A stretch of DNA of 64,000 nt from Leptospira bouyouniensis. Its GTDB lineage: Bacteria > Spirochaetota > Leptospiria > Leptospirales > Leptospiraceae. How positions within the stretch are numbered: position 1 is the first letter of the stretch; the number at the start of each line of letters is the position of its first letter. Below are positions 20,250-29,935 of the stretch, piece after piece. The translations under genes were made by a program, and so were the position numbers. The notes beneath the pieces are model-generated. The model saw nothing but the letters and a program-made list of their open reading frames with translations, searched no databases and was not told the DNA's origin. The stretch lies in assembly GCF_004769525.1 (NCBI RefSeq), contig NZ_RQFT01000001.1:186001-250000 (forward strand), read 5' to 3'.

Positions 20250-22325
20250 ATGTCGATCAAAAAGAAAATCATTTTCATTTCACTTGCTGTGATTTCTTTC
20301 ATCATTGCAGGGATTATGATTGTCCTTTCGATGGTTGTGAGATCGACATTACTTCACAATCTTGAAGAAGACACAACTTACATTTCTTCCAAAATTATCA
20401 GTGATATCTCGCATACACTCAAAACGCCACTGAACAAAACTTTTGCATTTCGTAAATCATATGAAAATGGAAATCTTAGTTCCAGAGCGGAATCCATCCA
20501 ATACTTAAAGTCTCTGATCAAAGAAAAAGATATAGCATTTGCTACTTATTGTGCCTTTGAACCAAACGCATTTGATGGGAAAGATAATTCATATCGTAAC
20601 TCACCAAATCATGACAATACTGGTAGATTCATTCCATACGTCTTCCGCGATGGAGATAAAATTTTCACGGAAGCTCTAAAAGATATTGATGATCCAATCC
20701 AAGGTGAGTTTTACCAAAAACCAAAGGCAACACTTAATACGAGTATCACGTCACCATATATTTACAAAGCAGGAAAATCCGAAATTTTCATTGTTTCGAT
20801 CTTGGAACCAATACTTCGGAATGGAAAGTTCATTGGTATTTCAGGAATTGACATTAGCCTAACTACAATTAAATCCTACTTAGATTCATTAAAATTTGCA
20901 GACAGTGAAGGTAAAATTACACTCATATCTGACAATCACTTAGTTTTATACGATGGATTCACTCACCTTTCAGAAGGATTGGATTTTCGTTCTGCGGCAG
21001 ATCCTTATTTTTATGATCGAATCAAAAATAAAGACGCTAGTATTTATGAATTTTACGATTATTTCCATGTTGCCATTCCCATCACGATCATTGAAAAAAA
21101 TGATCCATGGTTTGTTCGTATCTCCGTTCCCAAATCACAAATCCAATCCACACTTAATTCAATTATTTTTGTCACCATTGGTCTTGGAATATTGGGTGTT
21201 GTTCTTTCTATATTATCAATTTTCTTCAGCTTCCAAAGGTTAGTTGACCGACGTATCCAATCGATTAATTCCTCAACAGGAAAAGTTGCGTCAGGTGATT
21301 TAAGGCAACTCATCAAAATTGACCAGGTAGATGAGTTGGGAAGTATCATGGTATCTTTGAACCAAATGATCGAACATTTGAGAAAACTGATCCGCATCGC
21401 CCAAAAATCTTCAGGGAAAATCAGTGAAACCACAGAAAAAATTCAGAATACAATCACAGAACTCACAGATTTGGCCCAAAACCAAGCAGCATCTTCCGAA
21501 GAAGCAAGTGCGACCGTTGAAGAATTAAATGCTTCCTCAGAAACCATTCATAGCAATGTTCTCAGTGCTGTCGAAAATACAGAGACCATTCATCAGTCGT
21601 TAGGTGATATCCAAAATCTAATGAAAAAAATCTTAGATAAAGTAAATACTTTTGGCGAAATTTCCGTCCGCGCCAACCTAAATGCTGAAGAAGGACGTTC
21701 CATGGCAAAAGAAACATCTCTTGCCATTAGAGAAATCCAAGAAAAATCTAAAACCATCACAGCTTTTTCAAATGTGATATCTGATATTGCAAAAAGGACC
21801 GGTTTACTTGCGTTAAATGCCGCAATCGAAGCTGCAAGGGCTGGAGAATCAGGGAAAGGATTTGCCGTCGTGGCCGAAGAAATTACAAAACTGGCAAGCC
21901 AATCTGCAGAATCTGTGTCGCAGATCAATACACTTTCTCAGGAAGCACTGGATTCCATCGAACGAGGAAACCAACAAGTAGAACGATTAGTTGAAGTATT
22001 AAAAAAAATTACTGATGAAGTTTCACTGATCTTTTTATCCTCGAATGAAATAGGACCACTCATTGAAGACCAAAGTTCTCGCACAGAAAGTATTTATACA
22101 GAAGTGGTTGAAATCACAGAACAAGTAAAGTCAATACAACTATCCACAGAAGAACAACAAAGAGCGACAAACGAATTGGCAAGCATGACCATCAACATTT
22201 CCAATGGCTCACAAGTTTTGTCTGACCAGTCTTCATCCATGGCAGAAAATGCGGAGAGATTGGGTCAAGTGATCAATACCTTGGATGAATTGCTGAAGAC
22301 CTTTCGGATTGAAAAAGAAATTTAA
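20250..22325 (+). CDS. Methyl-accepting chemotaxis protein (dCache type), second of a tandem pair
   Basis: The 691-residue paralogue of the preceding receptor has the same order: membrane span, dCache sensor with [16 protein letters not shown], span, HAMP-like segment and signalling hairpin [21 protein letters not shown]. The signalling half is strongly conserved between the two, while the sensor domains are more diverged. This suggests different or differently tuned ligands. TAGGTAACT lies before the ATG, and it is surely co-transcribed with the upstream copy. The 3' end overlaps a possible small gene starting at 22309. Confidence 0.92.
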   Translation: MSIKKKIIFISLAVISFIIAGIMIVLSMVVRSTLLHNLEEDTTYISSKIISDISHTLKTPLNKTFAFRKSYENGNLSSRAESIQYLKSLIKEKDIAFATYCAFEPNAFDGKDNSYRNSPNHDNTGRFIPYVFRDGDKIFTEALKDIDDPIQGEFYQKPKATLNTSITSPYIYKAGKSEIFIVSILEPILRNGKFIGISGIDISLTTIKSYLDSLKFADSEGKITLISDNHLVLYDGFTHLSEGLDFRSAADPYFYDRIKNKDASIYEFYDYFHVAIPITIIEKNDPWFVRISVPKSQIQSTLNSIIFVTIGLGILGVVLSILSIFFSFQRLVDRRIQSINSSTGKVASGDLRQLIKIDQVDELGSIMVSLNQMIEHLRKLIRIAQKSSGKISETTEKIQNTITELTDLAQNQAASSEEASATVEELNASSETIHSNVLSAVENTETIHQSLGDIQNLMKKILDKVNTFGEISVRANLNAEEGRSMAKETSLAIREIQEKSKTITAFSNVISDIAKRTGLLALNAAIEAARAGESGKGFAVVAEEITKLASQSAESVSQINTLSQEALDSIERGNQQVERLVEVLKKITDEVSLIFLSSNEIGPLIEDQSSRTESIYTEVVEITEQVKSIQLSTEEQQRATNELASMTINISNGSQVLSDQSSSMAENAERLGQVINTLDELLKTFRIEKEI

Positions 22326-22536
22326 AACAGTAGGAACTAAAAAAACCAAAAAGAAGTTCTTTCCAAGCGACTGCGAAATGCCCGAAGGAGACCACCCATT
22401 CGGAACTTGGAAAGACTGTGTCTGGTCGGTTTTGCAACAAAGCACTGGCGTTATTGCCCAGCCACCTCGCGGGTCAAAAATCTTTTGTTGTAACAACTAC
22501 TATCCAAATGGACCACCTCCTTTGCTCATACCTTAG
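22309..22536 (+). CDS. Possible small basic Cys-rich protein
   Basis: The frame starts with TTG inside the end of the chemoreceptor gene and runs 75 residues. The first 18 residues are almost all Lys, Thr and Phe. The rest has five cysteines and aromatic and Pro residues (SDCEMPEGDHPFGTW, WKDCVWSVL, IFCCNNYYPNGPPP). Codon choice looks like that of neighbouring genes, and the compact aromatic/Cys pattern looks protein-like. The weak start and lack of a known relative leave doubt. It fills most of the otherwise empty 291-bp gap before the M61 peptidase gene, in which I see nothing else. Confidence 0.4.
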   Translation: MKKKFKTVGTKKTKKKFFPSDCEMPEGDHPFGTWKDCVWSVLQQSTGVIAQPPRGSKIFCCNNYYPNGPPPLLIP

Positions 22537-22616
22537 CTAGACCTTTTCTAGTACCCTTCAGATTTTTGGTCAAGAAAACATTTGATTAAAACTAAAATAA
22601 AAGAAGATAGTGTACT

Positions 22617-24398
22617 ATGGGAAAAGAGTTAGAAGGGAAAACAATCTCTTTGGATGATCAGTCTAAGCCAACACTCCAACTACAATTTGAAGTTAGTATT
22701 TTTGACCTTTACAAACACTACTACCAAGTCCGTTTATTTGTAGAAACAAATCAAAAAGAAATCACCTTTTGTCTGCCGAGTTGGACTCCTGGATCTTATA
22801 TGATTCGTGATTATGCGACCCACTTACATAAGTTTGAGGTGTATAACTCCATCACGAAAGAACCAGTTTTTTGGGAAATGGTGGATTTACACCGATGGAA
22901 ATTAAACCAACTCCCACCTAAATTTGAAATCACTTACATCATTTATGCGTTTGAAGATTTTACTGTGCGTACCAACTACTTAGAAACCGAGTTTGGTTTT
23001 ATCAATCCACCTGCACTCTTTTTGTACCCAGAAGGAAAACTTGATACCGAATCCAGTCTGGAATTCAAAGTATCTGATACATTCCCAAATATTTATACAA
23101 GTTTACCAAGGGATGAAAACAATCCTCATCGATTTTATTCCAAACACTTTGATGATCTCTTCGATTCGCCATTCCATTTGAGTAAAAAAAATTCGGTATT
23201 TTTCTCTGCTGGCACGACAAAACATGAGTTGCTCGTTGAAGGAGATATTCCTTTCGATTTCAAAACCAAACTTGCAAATGACTTACAAAAAATCACGGAA
23301 ACTCAAATTCACTGGATGGGAGAAAGTCCAAATCAATATTATTTATTCGTATTAAACTTAAGTTTGCCGGCATACGGTGGGCTCGAACACAAGGCATCAA
23401 GTATCAATTACTTTAACCCTGAACTAATTCATGATGACGAAGAATACAAACGATTATTAGAACTTTTATCACATGAATACTTTCATCTCTGGAACATCAA
23501 AAGAATACGACCTTTAGCACTTGGTCCTTTTGATTACCAAAAGCCAAATTTGACAAAAGAACTTTGGATCGCTGAAGGATTTACGAGTTTTTATGATGCT
23601 TATTTTTTGTTCCATTCAGGTTTTTTGAGCTTAGATGAATACTTAACAAAGCTCCAATCCGATATCTTTTCTTTAGAAGACAATGAAGCCGATTTTTGGA
23701 TGAGTTTAGAAGAATCCTCTTTTACGGCATGGACCAAATATTACAAACGAAATGGGAACAGCCATAATATTACTGTTTCTTATTATACAAAAGGTGGAGT
23801 ACTTGCCTTATGTATGAACTTGTTCTTATTACATGAATCAAAAGAGAAAAAAACCATTCGTCATGTCTTCCAAAAGCTTTATGAAGTCTTTGCAATTGAA
23901 AAACAAAGAGGATTCACCAAACAAGAGTTTTTTGAAATAGTAAAGGATGTGACAGGTGTTGATTTAAAATTAGAGTTTAATGAATATCTAGAATTCCCAA
24001 CACCTATTCCAGTTGATTATTATCTTGATTTGATTGGAATCCACCGAATCCAAACAGACTTGATTGGTGATACTGGTTTTAAAACCAAAGAAAAAAACGG
24101 GAATCTATTTGTGCAAAAGATCCAACACAAATCAAATTCAGAATCCTTTGATTTAATGTTAGATGATGAGATTTTAGCGATTAATGGAAAACGTGCGAGT
24201 TATTCATATTTACAAAAATTGGAAAAAAATCTTAGGCCTGGAGAAAAGTTCCATCTGATCCTATCTCGGGCGGGGAAAATTAAAGAAACAATGGTGACTG
24301 CTTCTGGGTATTATAAAACTAGGAAATTCATCGTTTCAGAAGATTGTAGTGTAGAAAAAAAAGAACTCAGAGAATACTTTTTAAGGAATATAGTCTAA
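22617..24398 (+). CDS. M61-family glycyl aminopeptidase-like metalloprotease with PDZ domain
   Basis: The 593-residue protein begins with the beta-rich M61 N-terminal domain (about 20-190, PSWTPGSYMIRDYA). The catalytic domain follows with zinc motif HEYFHLWNIKRIRP near residue 285, the downstream Glu motif ELWIAEGFTSFYDAYF, and a C-terminal PDZ-like segment (about 490-575, LDDEILAINGKRA). Family members are zinc aminopeptidases that prefer N-terminal Gly or Ala. No signal peptide is seen, so it is probably cytoplasmic. The CorA gene overlaps its stop codon by one base, which implies coupled translation. Confidence 0.9.
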   Translation: MGKELEGKTISLDDQSKPTLQLQFEVSIFDLYKHYYQVRLFVETNQKEITFCLPSWTPGSYMIRDYATHLHKFEVYNSITKEPVFWEMVDLHRWKLNQLPPKFEITYIIYAFEDFTVRTNYLETEFGFINPPALFLYPEGKLDTESSLEFKVSDTFPNIYTSLPRDENNPHRFYSKHFDDLFDSPFHLSKKNSVFFSAGTTKHELLVEGDIPFDFKTKLANDLQKITETQIHWMGESPNQYYLFVLNLSLPAYGGLEHKASSINYFNPELIHDDEEYKRLLELLSHEYFHLWNIKRIRPLALGPFDYQKPNLTKELWIAEGFTSFYDAYFLFHSGFLSLDEYLTKLQSDIFSLEDNEADFWMSLEESSFTAWTKYYKRNGNSHNITVSYYTKGGVLALCMNLFLLHESKEKKTIRHVFQKLYEVFAIEKQRGFTKQEFFEIVKDVTGVDLKLEFNEYLEFPTPIPVDYYLDLIGIHRIQTDLIGDTGFKTKEKNGNLFVQKIQHKSNSESFDLMLDDEILAINGKRASYSYLQKLEKNLRPGEKFHLILSRAGKIKETMVTASGYYKTRKFIVSEDCSVEKKELREYFLRNIV

Positions 24399-25357
24399 TG
24401 CCTGCTTTATTTAATTATATCTTAACTCCTTCCTCAAAAGAAGAAGTATTATTAGATACTCCACTCCCTCTTTCTCATAAACATCCAAAACATTGGATCC
24501 ATATCACTGCGGAAAACGAAGAAAAACTTACCTTTTTGTTCCAAAAACACAATATCCACCAATTAACAATTGAAGATATTTTAAACCCTAATAGCCGGAT
24601 CAAATTAGAAAAATTCCCCAATTATATATTTTTTATTTTCAGAGGATTCCATTATGAAAGAAACCAACTGACTTTAAAAAATTTCAACTTTATCTTAACT
24701 CCAAATCAAATCATCTCACTCACGTTAGATTACAGAGATAGTATCGGGAATATGATTGAAGATTGGAAAACTAACAACAAAGTACTATCGAAAGGATACG
24801 AATTTATCGTACATAAAATTTTAGATATTGAAACAGATCATACATTAGCAATCACACAAAAAATCGAGGAAAGAATCGATCATTTTGAAGATCAAATTTT
24901 TAGTAATGCCAAATCTCTTGATATCAGTAATGTTTATAGCCTTAGATCTAGTTTACTTTCAATCAAAAAAGGAATGTTACAAAATAAAGAAGTATTGGAA
25001 GATTTAGAAAAAATCAAAAATAGTTTTTTTAGTGATGAAGCTGATGCATTCTTTCGCGATGTGAGAGACCATTCAATTCGAATTTTGGAACTTGTAGATA
25101 GCAATATTGAATCAATCTCATCGGCACTTGAAGCTCATATCGCCATTTCCACAAGAAAAACCAATGAAATTATGAAAATCCTTACCATCATGACAGCCAT
25201 CATGTTACCGATGTCACTTGTCGCAGGTATTTATGGAATGAATTTTAGGCACATGCCAACATTAGAATGGGAATATGGTTTTGTTTCAGCCATTAGCGCC
25301 ATGGGGCTACTCGGCTTGTTAATGTTAGTTTATTTTCGAATCAAACGTTGGTATTAA
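24398..25357 (+). CDS. corA: CorA-type magnesium/divalent metal channel
   Basis: The 319-residue protein has the CorA layout: a large acidic and helical cytoplasmic N-terminal region and two membrane helices at the C-terminus (about 262-285 and 295-313). Between them is the signature YGMNF followed by a short loop ending near MPTLEWEYG. As a pentameric inner-membrane channel it would take up Mg2+, or Co2+/Ni2+ in some members. The start overlaps the stop of the M61 gene (TAATG). It is convergent with the operon that follows. Confidence 0.92.
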   Translation: MPALFNYILTPSSKEEVLLDTPLPLSHKHPKHWIHITAENEEKLTFLFQKHNIHQLTIEDILNPNSRIKLEKFPNYIFFIFRGFHYERNQLTLKNFNFILTPNQIISLTLDYRDSIGNMIEDWKTNNKVLSKGYEFIVHKILDIETDHTLAITQKIEERIDHFEDQIFSNAKSLDISNVYSLRSSLLSIKKGMLQNKEVLEDLEKIKNSFFSDEADAFFRDVRDHSIRILELVDSNIESISSALEAHIAISTRKTNEIMKILTIMTAIMLPMSLVAGIYGMNFRHMPTLEWEYGFVSAISAMGLLGLLMLVYFRIKRWY

Positions 25358-25376
25358 CTTGAAGTTAGAAAGGTAT

Positions 25377-27191
25377 TTATACCAAACTTCTAATTTGGGC
25401 CAATAATTCAGGTTCTTCTTTCGGTGGGTCAATTTCACCACGAATCCATTGGTTTAGTAATTCCTTTAGACGTTTGTTAATTGTATCAAATTCCGGAGAG
25501 TTTGGAAATACAATGATAGAATGGGGTTTGATCGACTTCCCTGTCGTGGACAAAAAGGCAAAATCAGGGATCATTTTTTCTAACGTTTCTGCAGAAAAAG
25601 CAGGATAATTCATTCCTAACCAATCCACAGATGGCAAACAATTTTTGTTAAAATATGCATCACTTAACGCAGAGACAAGAGCTTTTTTTAACTGTTGTTT
25701 TTTCTCTTTTTCAAGTCGTTCTTCTCTCTCACGAAGTTTTTTCTTAAAAAAGTTTTCTCTTCTTTTTTGGTATAAAAACTGACGATCCATTTGTAAAAAT
25801 GTGAGAATGGATTTTGCCTTCGCATAACCAGAGTTTACGATTGGAGTGATCCCTAAAAAATAAAATAATTTATAAAACCATGGGATATAATTAAAATACA
25901 CTGTCTGAAGATTTTTCCCGTATGTTTTGACAAACTCTTCATCTTTGAAGATTGGTTTGAGCTCTTTTTCGTTAAGTTCTAAGATTGCTTTTAGATACAA
26001 AATGTATTCTGTGGTAAATCGATAGTTTTGATAGATCAGTGAATTGATTTCTTTGATATTGTTTTGGTTGTTGTTTACAAAAACCGCAATTTTAGAATCG
26101 GCATCGTGCCATTCCGCAGAAAGAACCTTTGGATTTTTTCTGAGTAAATCAACAATTACCAAATTATGTTCATCGTCTTTTTCTAAATTGATACGAAGTA
26201 ATCTTGAATCAAAATCAAATTGGCTATCCAACATTTTCATGTAGACTTTTAGTAACCGATCAACTTCCTTTTTTTTCTCTAACTCAGCAAACTTTACAGC
26301 AATTTCAGTGACTTTTTTTAAATTATGAACAAACGAATAAAATCCATTTTCTTTTAAGATTTCTTTGAATCCATATAAAGTATCTACTTTTGCACGAATG
26401 ATTTCTATATCATTGATTTCGACATCACTTGACCCAGGTGTAAATAATCGATCAAGAGCAAGTCGAATTTCCGAATCAAATGCCTTTGCCAAAGGTTCTA
26501 CCTTTGTCATTAAATATTCGTTAGCTATGTTTAAAAAATGGGCCGCTTCTTGCTCAGGTACGTAATAAAAACCAATATGAGGTAAAACGATTACTTTTGC
26601 CTCTGCCACTAGTTCATCAATGATGAGTCCTCGTGATCGATTTAACATTTCTTTGGATGGTTGGAGTGGAAATTGTTTTGGATCAAGTAATCGGTCTAGT
26701 TCATCCCCGGGGCCGTCTTCTTCCTTATAATCAATCTCTACTAGTTTGTTAAGAACATTTCGCCATGTATCTTCTGTTAGGATACGTTTGTTTTGTACAT
26801 ATTGGTAGAGATGTTCTGCAGAACGACCTATCAAAAGTTTATATGGTTCTTCTAGAGGCATTCCACTTGGTAATCCCACTAAAAAAGTAACAAGACGAAG
26901 TTCTGCTACATCAGCATCATATTTGATCTCAAAAAGTTGTGTGGCGAGTCCATAATCAATGAGTTCCCAGATCTGATCGAGGGCAGTTTCTCGATCCATT
27001 TTGAGTTTTTCAAAATTAGAGTCAGTGGGTCGGAAGAGATGGCCCGCTTCAATGTTTTCTCTGGAACTTTGTACTTCCACTGTTTTCATAATGGACAAAG
27101 CTTCTTTTTGTAAAATAATCCCGGACGACCTTCCCAAATGTTCTTTGGTGGTGAGTTGTAAAAAATGATCGTGAGGAGGTGAAATTCTCAT
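25377..27191 (-). CDS. Large conserved protein of unknown function, end of efp operon
   Basis: The 604-residue cytoplasmic protein has no signal peptide and no recognised catalytic motif. The first 110 residues include a compact region (FEIKYDADVAELRLVTFL), the middle is helical, and a strongly charged coiled-coil region lies near 475-510 (KKKLREREERLEKEKK). It begins only 3 bp after the upstream SDR gene and so belongs to the efp-mtnB-SDR-SDR operon. I do not recognise a family. A spirochaete-restricted distribution is suspected but could not be checked. Confidence 0.8.
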   Translation of the reverse strand: MRISPPHDHFLQLTTKEHLGRSSGIILQKEALSIMKTVEVQSSRENIEAGHLFRPTDSNFEKLKMDRETALDQIWELIDYGLATQLFEIKYDADVAELRLVTFLVGLPSGMPLEEPYKLLIGRSAEHLYQYVQNKRILTEDTWRNVLNKLVEIDYKEEDGPGDELDRLLDPKQFPLQPSKEMLNRSRGLIIDELVAEAKVIVLPHIGFYYVPEQEAAHFLNIANEYLMTKVEPLAKAFDSEIRLALDRLFTPGSSDVEINDIEIIRAKVDTLYGFKEILKENGFYSFVHNLKKVTEIAVKFAELEKKKEVDRLLKVYMKMLDSQFDFDSRLLRINLEKDDEHNLVIVDLLRKNPKVLSAEWHDADSKIAVFVNNNQNNIKEINSLIYQNYRFTTEYILYLKAILELNEKELKPIFKDEEFVKTYGKNLQTVYFNYIPWFYKLFYFLGITPIVNSGYAKAKSILTFLQMDRQFLYQKRRENFFKKKLREREERLEKEKKQQLKKALVSALSDAYFNKNCLPSVDWLGMNYPAFSAETLEKMIPDFAFLSTTGKSIKPHSIIVFPNSPEFDTINKRLKELLNQWIRGEIDPPKEEPELLAQIRSLV

Positions 27192-27194
27192 AAT

Positions 27195-27932
27195 TTAAAT
27201 GGCAGTGATTCCACCATCAACAGTCCAATTTGATCCTGTGATGTATCCTGATTCCTTTTGCAAAAGGAAATTCACTACACGGGCAATTTCCGAAGGTTCT
27301 GCAATTCGTTTAACGGGAGTTTGGTTGATGATTTTTGTTTTATGATCAGGAACTTGGTCCTCTTGGATCCCCATACTTGTGTCAACATATCCTGGACTCA
27401 CTGCATTGGCTGTGATTCCAAACTTACCCCACTCATCAGCGATTGATTTGATAAATCCAACTAACCCATGTTTTGAGGCTGAATAAGCAACTGAATTCCC
27501 AGAACCAACGATGGACAATGAAGATGCGATTGCAACCATCCTACCGAATTTAAGTTTTTTAAAAATTGGTAATACAACTTTTGAGAGTAAATAAAGACTT
27601 GTAAGGTTGATCCGAAAAATGGACTCCCACTCTTCAATCGAAACCTCAGTGATGGGATGATAGGGGCCACCAAACCCAGCTGTATGAACAATTCCATACA
27701 ATTCACCCATATCGGAAGATTCCATGATGATTTTGGATAAACTCCTTTCGACGACAAAAGGTGTTTCGGAAAGGTCCACTTCTCGGTAGGTTTCTTGTAG
27801 AATGGGTTCTTTGGGTCGTACTTTATCAAGATTCCAAACGGAAAACCCCGAAAGGACAAGGGTTCTTACGATTTCCCGTCCTATCCCTCCGCTGCCGCCT
27901 GTCACGAGAACAATCGATTCCTTGATTTCCAT
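27195..27932 (-). CDS. Short-chain dehydrogenase/reductase (classical SDR)
   Basis: The 245-residue NAD(P)-binding enzyme has the cofactor motif TGGSGGIGREI (about 11-21), the NAG-equivalent HTAGFGG, the active-site Ser region, YSASKHGLVGF (catalytic Tyr/Lys) and SPGYVDTSM. The C-terminal IAEPSEIARVVNFLL and GSNWTVDGGI are typical of 3-ketoacyl-reductase-like SDRs. The substrate is unknown. It starts 5 bp after the upstream SDR and ends 3 bp before the next gene, in the operon with the mtnB-like gene. Reduction of an aldehyde or ketone from methylthioribose breakdown is possible, but general lipid or sugar chemistry cannot be excluded. Confidence 0.87.
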   Translation of the reverse strand: MEIKESIVLVTGGSGGIGREIVRTLVLSGFSVWNLDKVRPKEPILQETYREVDLSETPFVVERSLSKIIMESSDMGELYGIVHTAGFGGPYHPITEVSIEEWESIFRINLTSLYLLSKVVLPIFKKLKFGRMVAIASSLSIVGSGNSVAYSASKHGLVGFIKSIADEWGKFGITANAVSPGYVDTSMGIQEDQVPDHKTKIINQTPVKRIAEPSEIARVVNFLLQKESGYITGSNWTVDGGITAI

Positions 27933-27937
27933 CGGAC

Positions 27938-28672
27938 TTACAAAATTCCTTTTTTTGGGGTAATGGATAAGTCATCCACAAAGATTGATTTTGGCAACTG
28001 CGAAATACACCACAAATACTCGGAAATGTCCGAAACTGAAACCATCTCATTCTTGTCAAATTCAGGTCTCGTGTCCCAAATCTCGGTGGCAACGGCCCCA
28101 AGACTCACATGAACCACTTTTGTCCCAAAGGGTTTCCATTCTTCCCGAAGGGCCCTGGCAATCCCAAGTACGGCATGTTTGGAAGCACAGTAGGCAACCG
28201 ATTCAGGGAAACCTTGTTTGCCGGCCGTGGAACCTAAAAACACAAAGGTTGCATTTGTGAAGAATGGGAGATGTTGAGAATAATACTTCGATAACAAAAT
28301 GAGTGAATGGACATTGAGCTCAAAATGGGATTCTAATTCTTTTTTTTTTAACAGATCAATGGGTCCAAAAATTCCATCCCCTAAGGCAAAGTAGACAACA
28401 AGATCAGGTCGATTGTAAAATGGTGACGTGGGAAGGATATGATGACCAAACAAACTAGTAAGAGAATGTTCGAAGGACCGTAAGTCTTTTTGGTCTGTGG
28501 CATCAAATTGGAACGCCCCCGCTTCACCATTCGAAAAATGACTAAGAGGGAGTTTCCCTTTTCTTGAGAATCCAAAAAGGGATGCAGACTTGTCTGCTAA
28601 GAATCGATTGTAAAGACCCTCACCGATCCCAGAACCAATTCCAAAAATATGGACATGTTTTTTTTTTGTCAT
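27938..28672 (-). CDS. Short-chain dehydrogenase/reductase, atypical
   Basis: ATG at 28672 is chosen because it overlaps the stop of the mtnB-like gene (ATGA), giving 244 residues. A longer frame to 28750 has no support. The cofactor loop HIFGIGSGIGEGL, the catalytic segment VAYCASKHAVLGIARAL and the preceding FLGSTAGKQGFPES identify an SDR. The loop is slightly unusual (GIGSGIG rather than TGxxxGIG). The gene belongs to the same operon as a second SDR 5 bp downstream. The two are only distantly alike, so they are not a recent duplicate. The substrate is unknown. Confidence 0.83.
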   Translation of the reverse strand: MTKKKHVHIFGIGSGIGEGLYNRFLADKSASLFGFSRKGKLPLSHFSNGEAGAFQFDATDQKDLRSFEHSLTSLFGHHILPTSPFYNRPDLVVYFALGDGIFGPIDLLKKKELESHFELNVHSLILLSKYYSQHLPFFTNATFVFLGSTAGKQGFPESVAYCASKHAVLGIARALREEWKPFGTKVVHVSLGAVATEIWDTRPEFDKNEMVSVSDISEYLWCISQLPKSIFVDDLSITPKKGIL

Positions 28673-29289
28673 ACCCGACGAGCCATCACTTGTAAAAGAA
28701 AATGAACCGCTTCCAAATGTTTGTTTGCTTCGGCGATACTTTTCCCCCAAACAGTTGGACCATGCCCTTCAATGAGAAGGAAGGGAACTTTCGGAATTCC
28801 CTCTGTCACAAAGTAACGTTTAATTTCATTGGCGATGGTTGGCACATGGGTGTGGTTATAAAACACAGGCATTGTAAGACTTGGTTTTTCATCCCAAATT
28901 CCAAACGCTTTGATCATTTCAATTGGAGGGATCGGGATATCACGATACCCTTCCGTTTTCTCAACACCAAACTCGAGTAAGTTGGAATCTAATGTATGGA
29001 CATGGAGACAAGATCCTACATCTGGCATTTGAGAGTATAATACTTGGTGGATGCTTGTTTCTGCAGAAGGTTTTAACCCTTCCTTGGCACTTACAAGTGT
29101 ACCGTCCGCAACCGAAACAGATACAAAATCGGTTTCTTTCAGTTCCCCTTTGTGTTTGCCGGAAGCTGTGATCCAAAATTGTTCCCATGAAGAACGATCA
29201 CGGACAGAAAGGTTTCCGGCAGTAGCATACATCCACTGCCGTTCATAATAAAGATGAGAAAGTTTGGTAATTTCCTGTAAGGAAGTCAT
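28669..29289 (-). CDS. mtnB: Class II aldolase-fold protein, MtnB-like methylthioribulose-phosphate dehydratase or Ald2-type aldolase
   Basis: The 206-residue protein (ATG at 29289; a TTG three codons earlier is possible) has the class II aldolase/adducin fold. The zinc-binding HVHTLDSN pair lies near residue 95, and a third His in YNHTHVPT and EGHGPTVWG lie further on. The opening ATAGNLSVRD and ITASGKHKGEL match 5-methylthioribulose-1-phosphate dehydratases of methionine salvage. Related aldolases of the DHAP shunt cleave the same substrate and cannot be separated by eye. It lies 11 bp after efp and overlaps the next SDR gene, in a five-gene operon. Confidence 0.75.
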   Translation of the reverse strand: MTSLQEITKLSHLYYERQWMYATAGNLSVRDRSSWEQFWITASGKHKGELKETDFVSVSVADGTLVSAKEGLKPSAETSIHQVLYSQMPDVGSCLHVHTLDSNLLEFGVEKTEGYRDIPIPPIEMIKAFGIWDEKPSLTMPVFYNHTHVPTIANEIKRYFVTEGIPKVPFLLIEGHGPTVWGKSIAEANKHLEAVHFLLQVMARRV

Positions 29290-29300
29290 CAAATCCAATT

Positions 29301-29867
29301 CTATTTATTTACGCGCTCCACGTATGACAAATCTCGTAAATCGATTTTGACAGTATCACCTTGTTTGATGAAGATGGGAACTTGGACTTCACCACCGGTT
29401 TCCACAGTCACTCGTTTGAGAGCAAGACCAGTCGTATCGCCCTTTAATCCATCTTCAGCATACGTCACTTCCAAGATAGCAAAGTTAGGAGGTGTTACTC
29501 CAATTGGTTTGTCATTGTAAAATGAAACTTCTACCGGTGTTTCTTCTTTCATGAAAGGAAGGATGTCTTCCACATAATCTTTGGAAACCGGGATTTGTTC
29601 ATAATCATTGATGTCCATAAAAATGATTTGGTCACCGTCAGCATAACAATACTGCATCTTACGGCGTTCCAAATCCACACTTTCCAATTTTTCAGCGGCT
29701 TTAAAAGTTCTTTCGATTGAAGAATCGCGGACGATGTTTTTAAGTTTGGTACGGATGAATGCAGAACCCTTTCCAGGGTTTACAAATTCTGTTTTGACGA
29801 CGGAATAAAGCTCATTTTCTATTTTGAGGATCATTCCTTTTTTTACTTCTGTGATGCCTAAGTTCAT
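29301..29867 (-). CDS. efp: Elongation factor P
   Basis: ATG at 29867 gives 188 residues, the normal EF-P length. The upstream TTG/ATG extension to 29930 is not typical. The product binds ribosomes stalled at consecutive prolines and promotes peptide-bond formation. The loop NPGKGSAF places Lys33 at the site that is beta-lysylated in bacteria with EpmA/EpmB. Both of those genes occur in this window (29936 divergent, 51627). The KOW-like N-domain (1-63), OB domains and the terminal GDTVKIDLRDLSYVERV are all present. It heads the operon with the mtnB-like gene. Confidence 0.96.
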   Translation of the reverse strand: MNLGITEVKKGMILKIENELYSVVKTEFVNPGKGSAFIRTKLKNIVRDSSIERTFKAAEKLESVDLERRKMQYCYADGDQIIFMDINDYEQIPVSKDYVEDILPFMKEETPVEVSFYNDKPIGVTPPNFAILEVTYAEDGLKGDTTGLALKRVTVETGGEVQVPIFIKQGDTVKIDLRDLSYVERVNK

Positions 29868-29935
29868 AATTTCGTTACTCGTAAACAAAATCCGAGGGAC
29901 TTGGCTTAGTGTCAACCGAAGTATGGTCATAAGTC

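Noticed and set aside
22233..22496. 87-residue minus-strand frame
   Set aside because: It overlaps the chemoreceptor 3' end antisense and is less protein-like than the plus-strand frame in the same gap.
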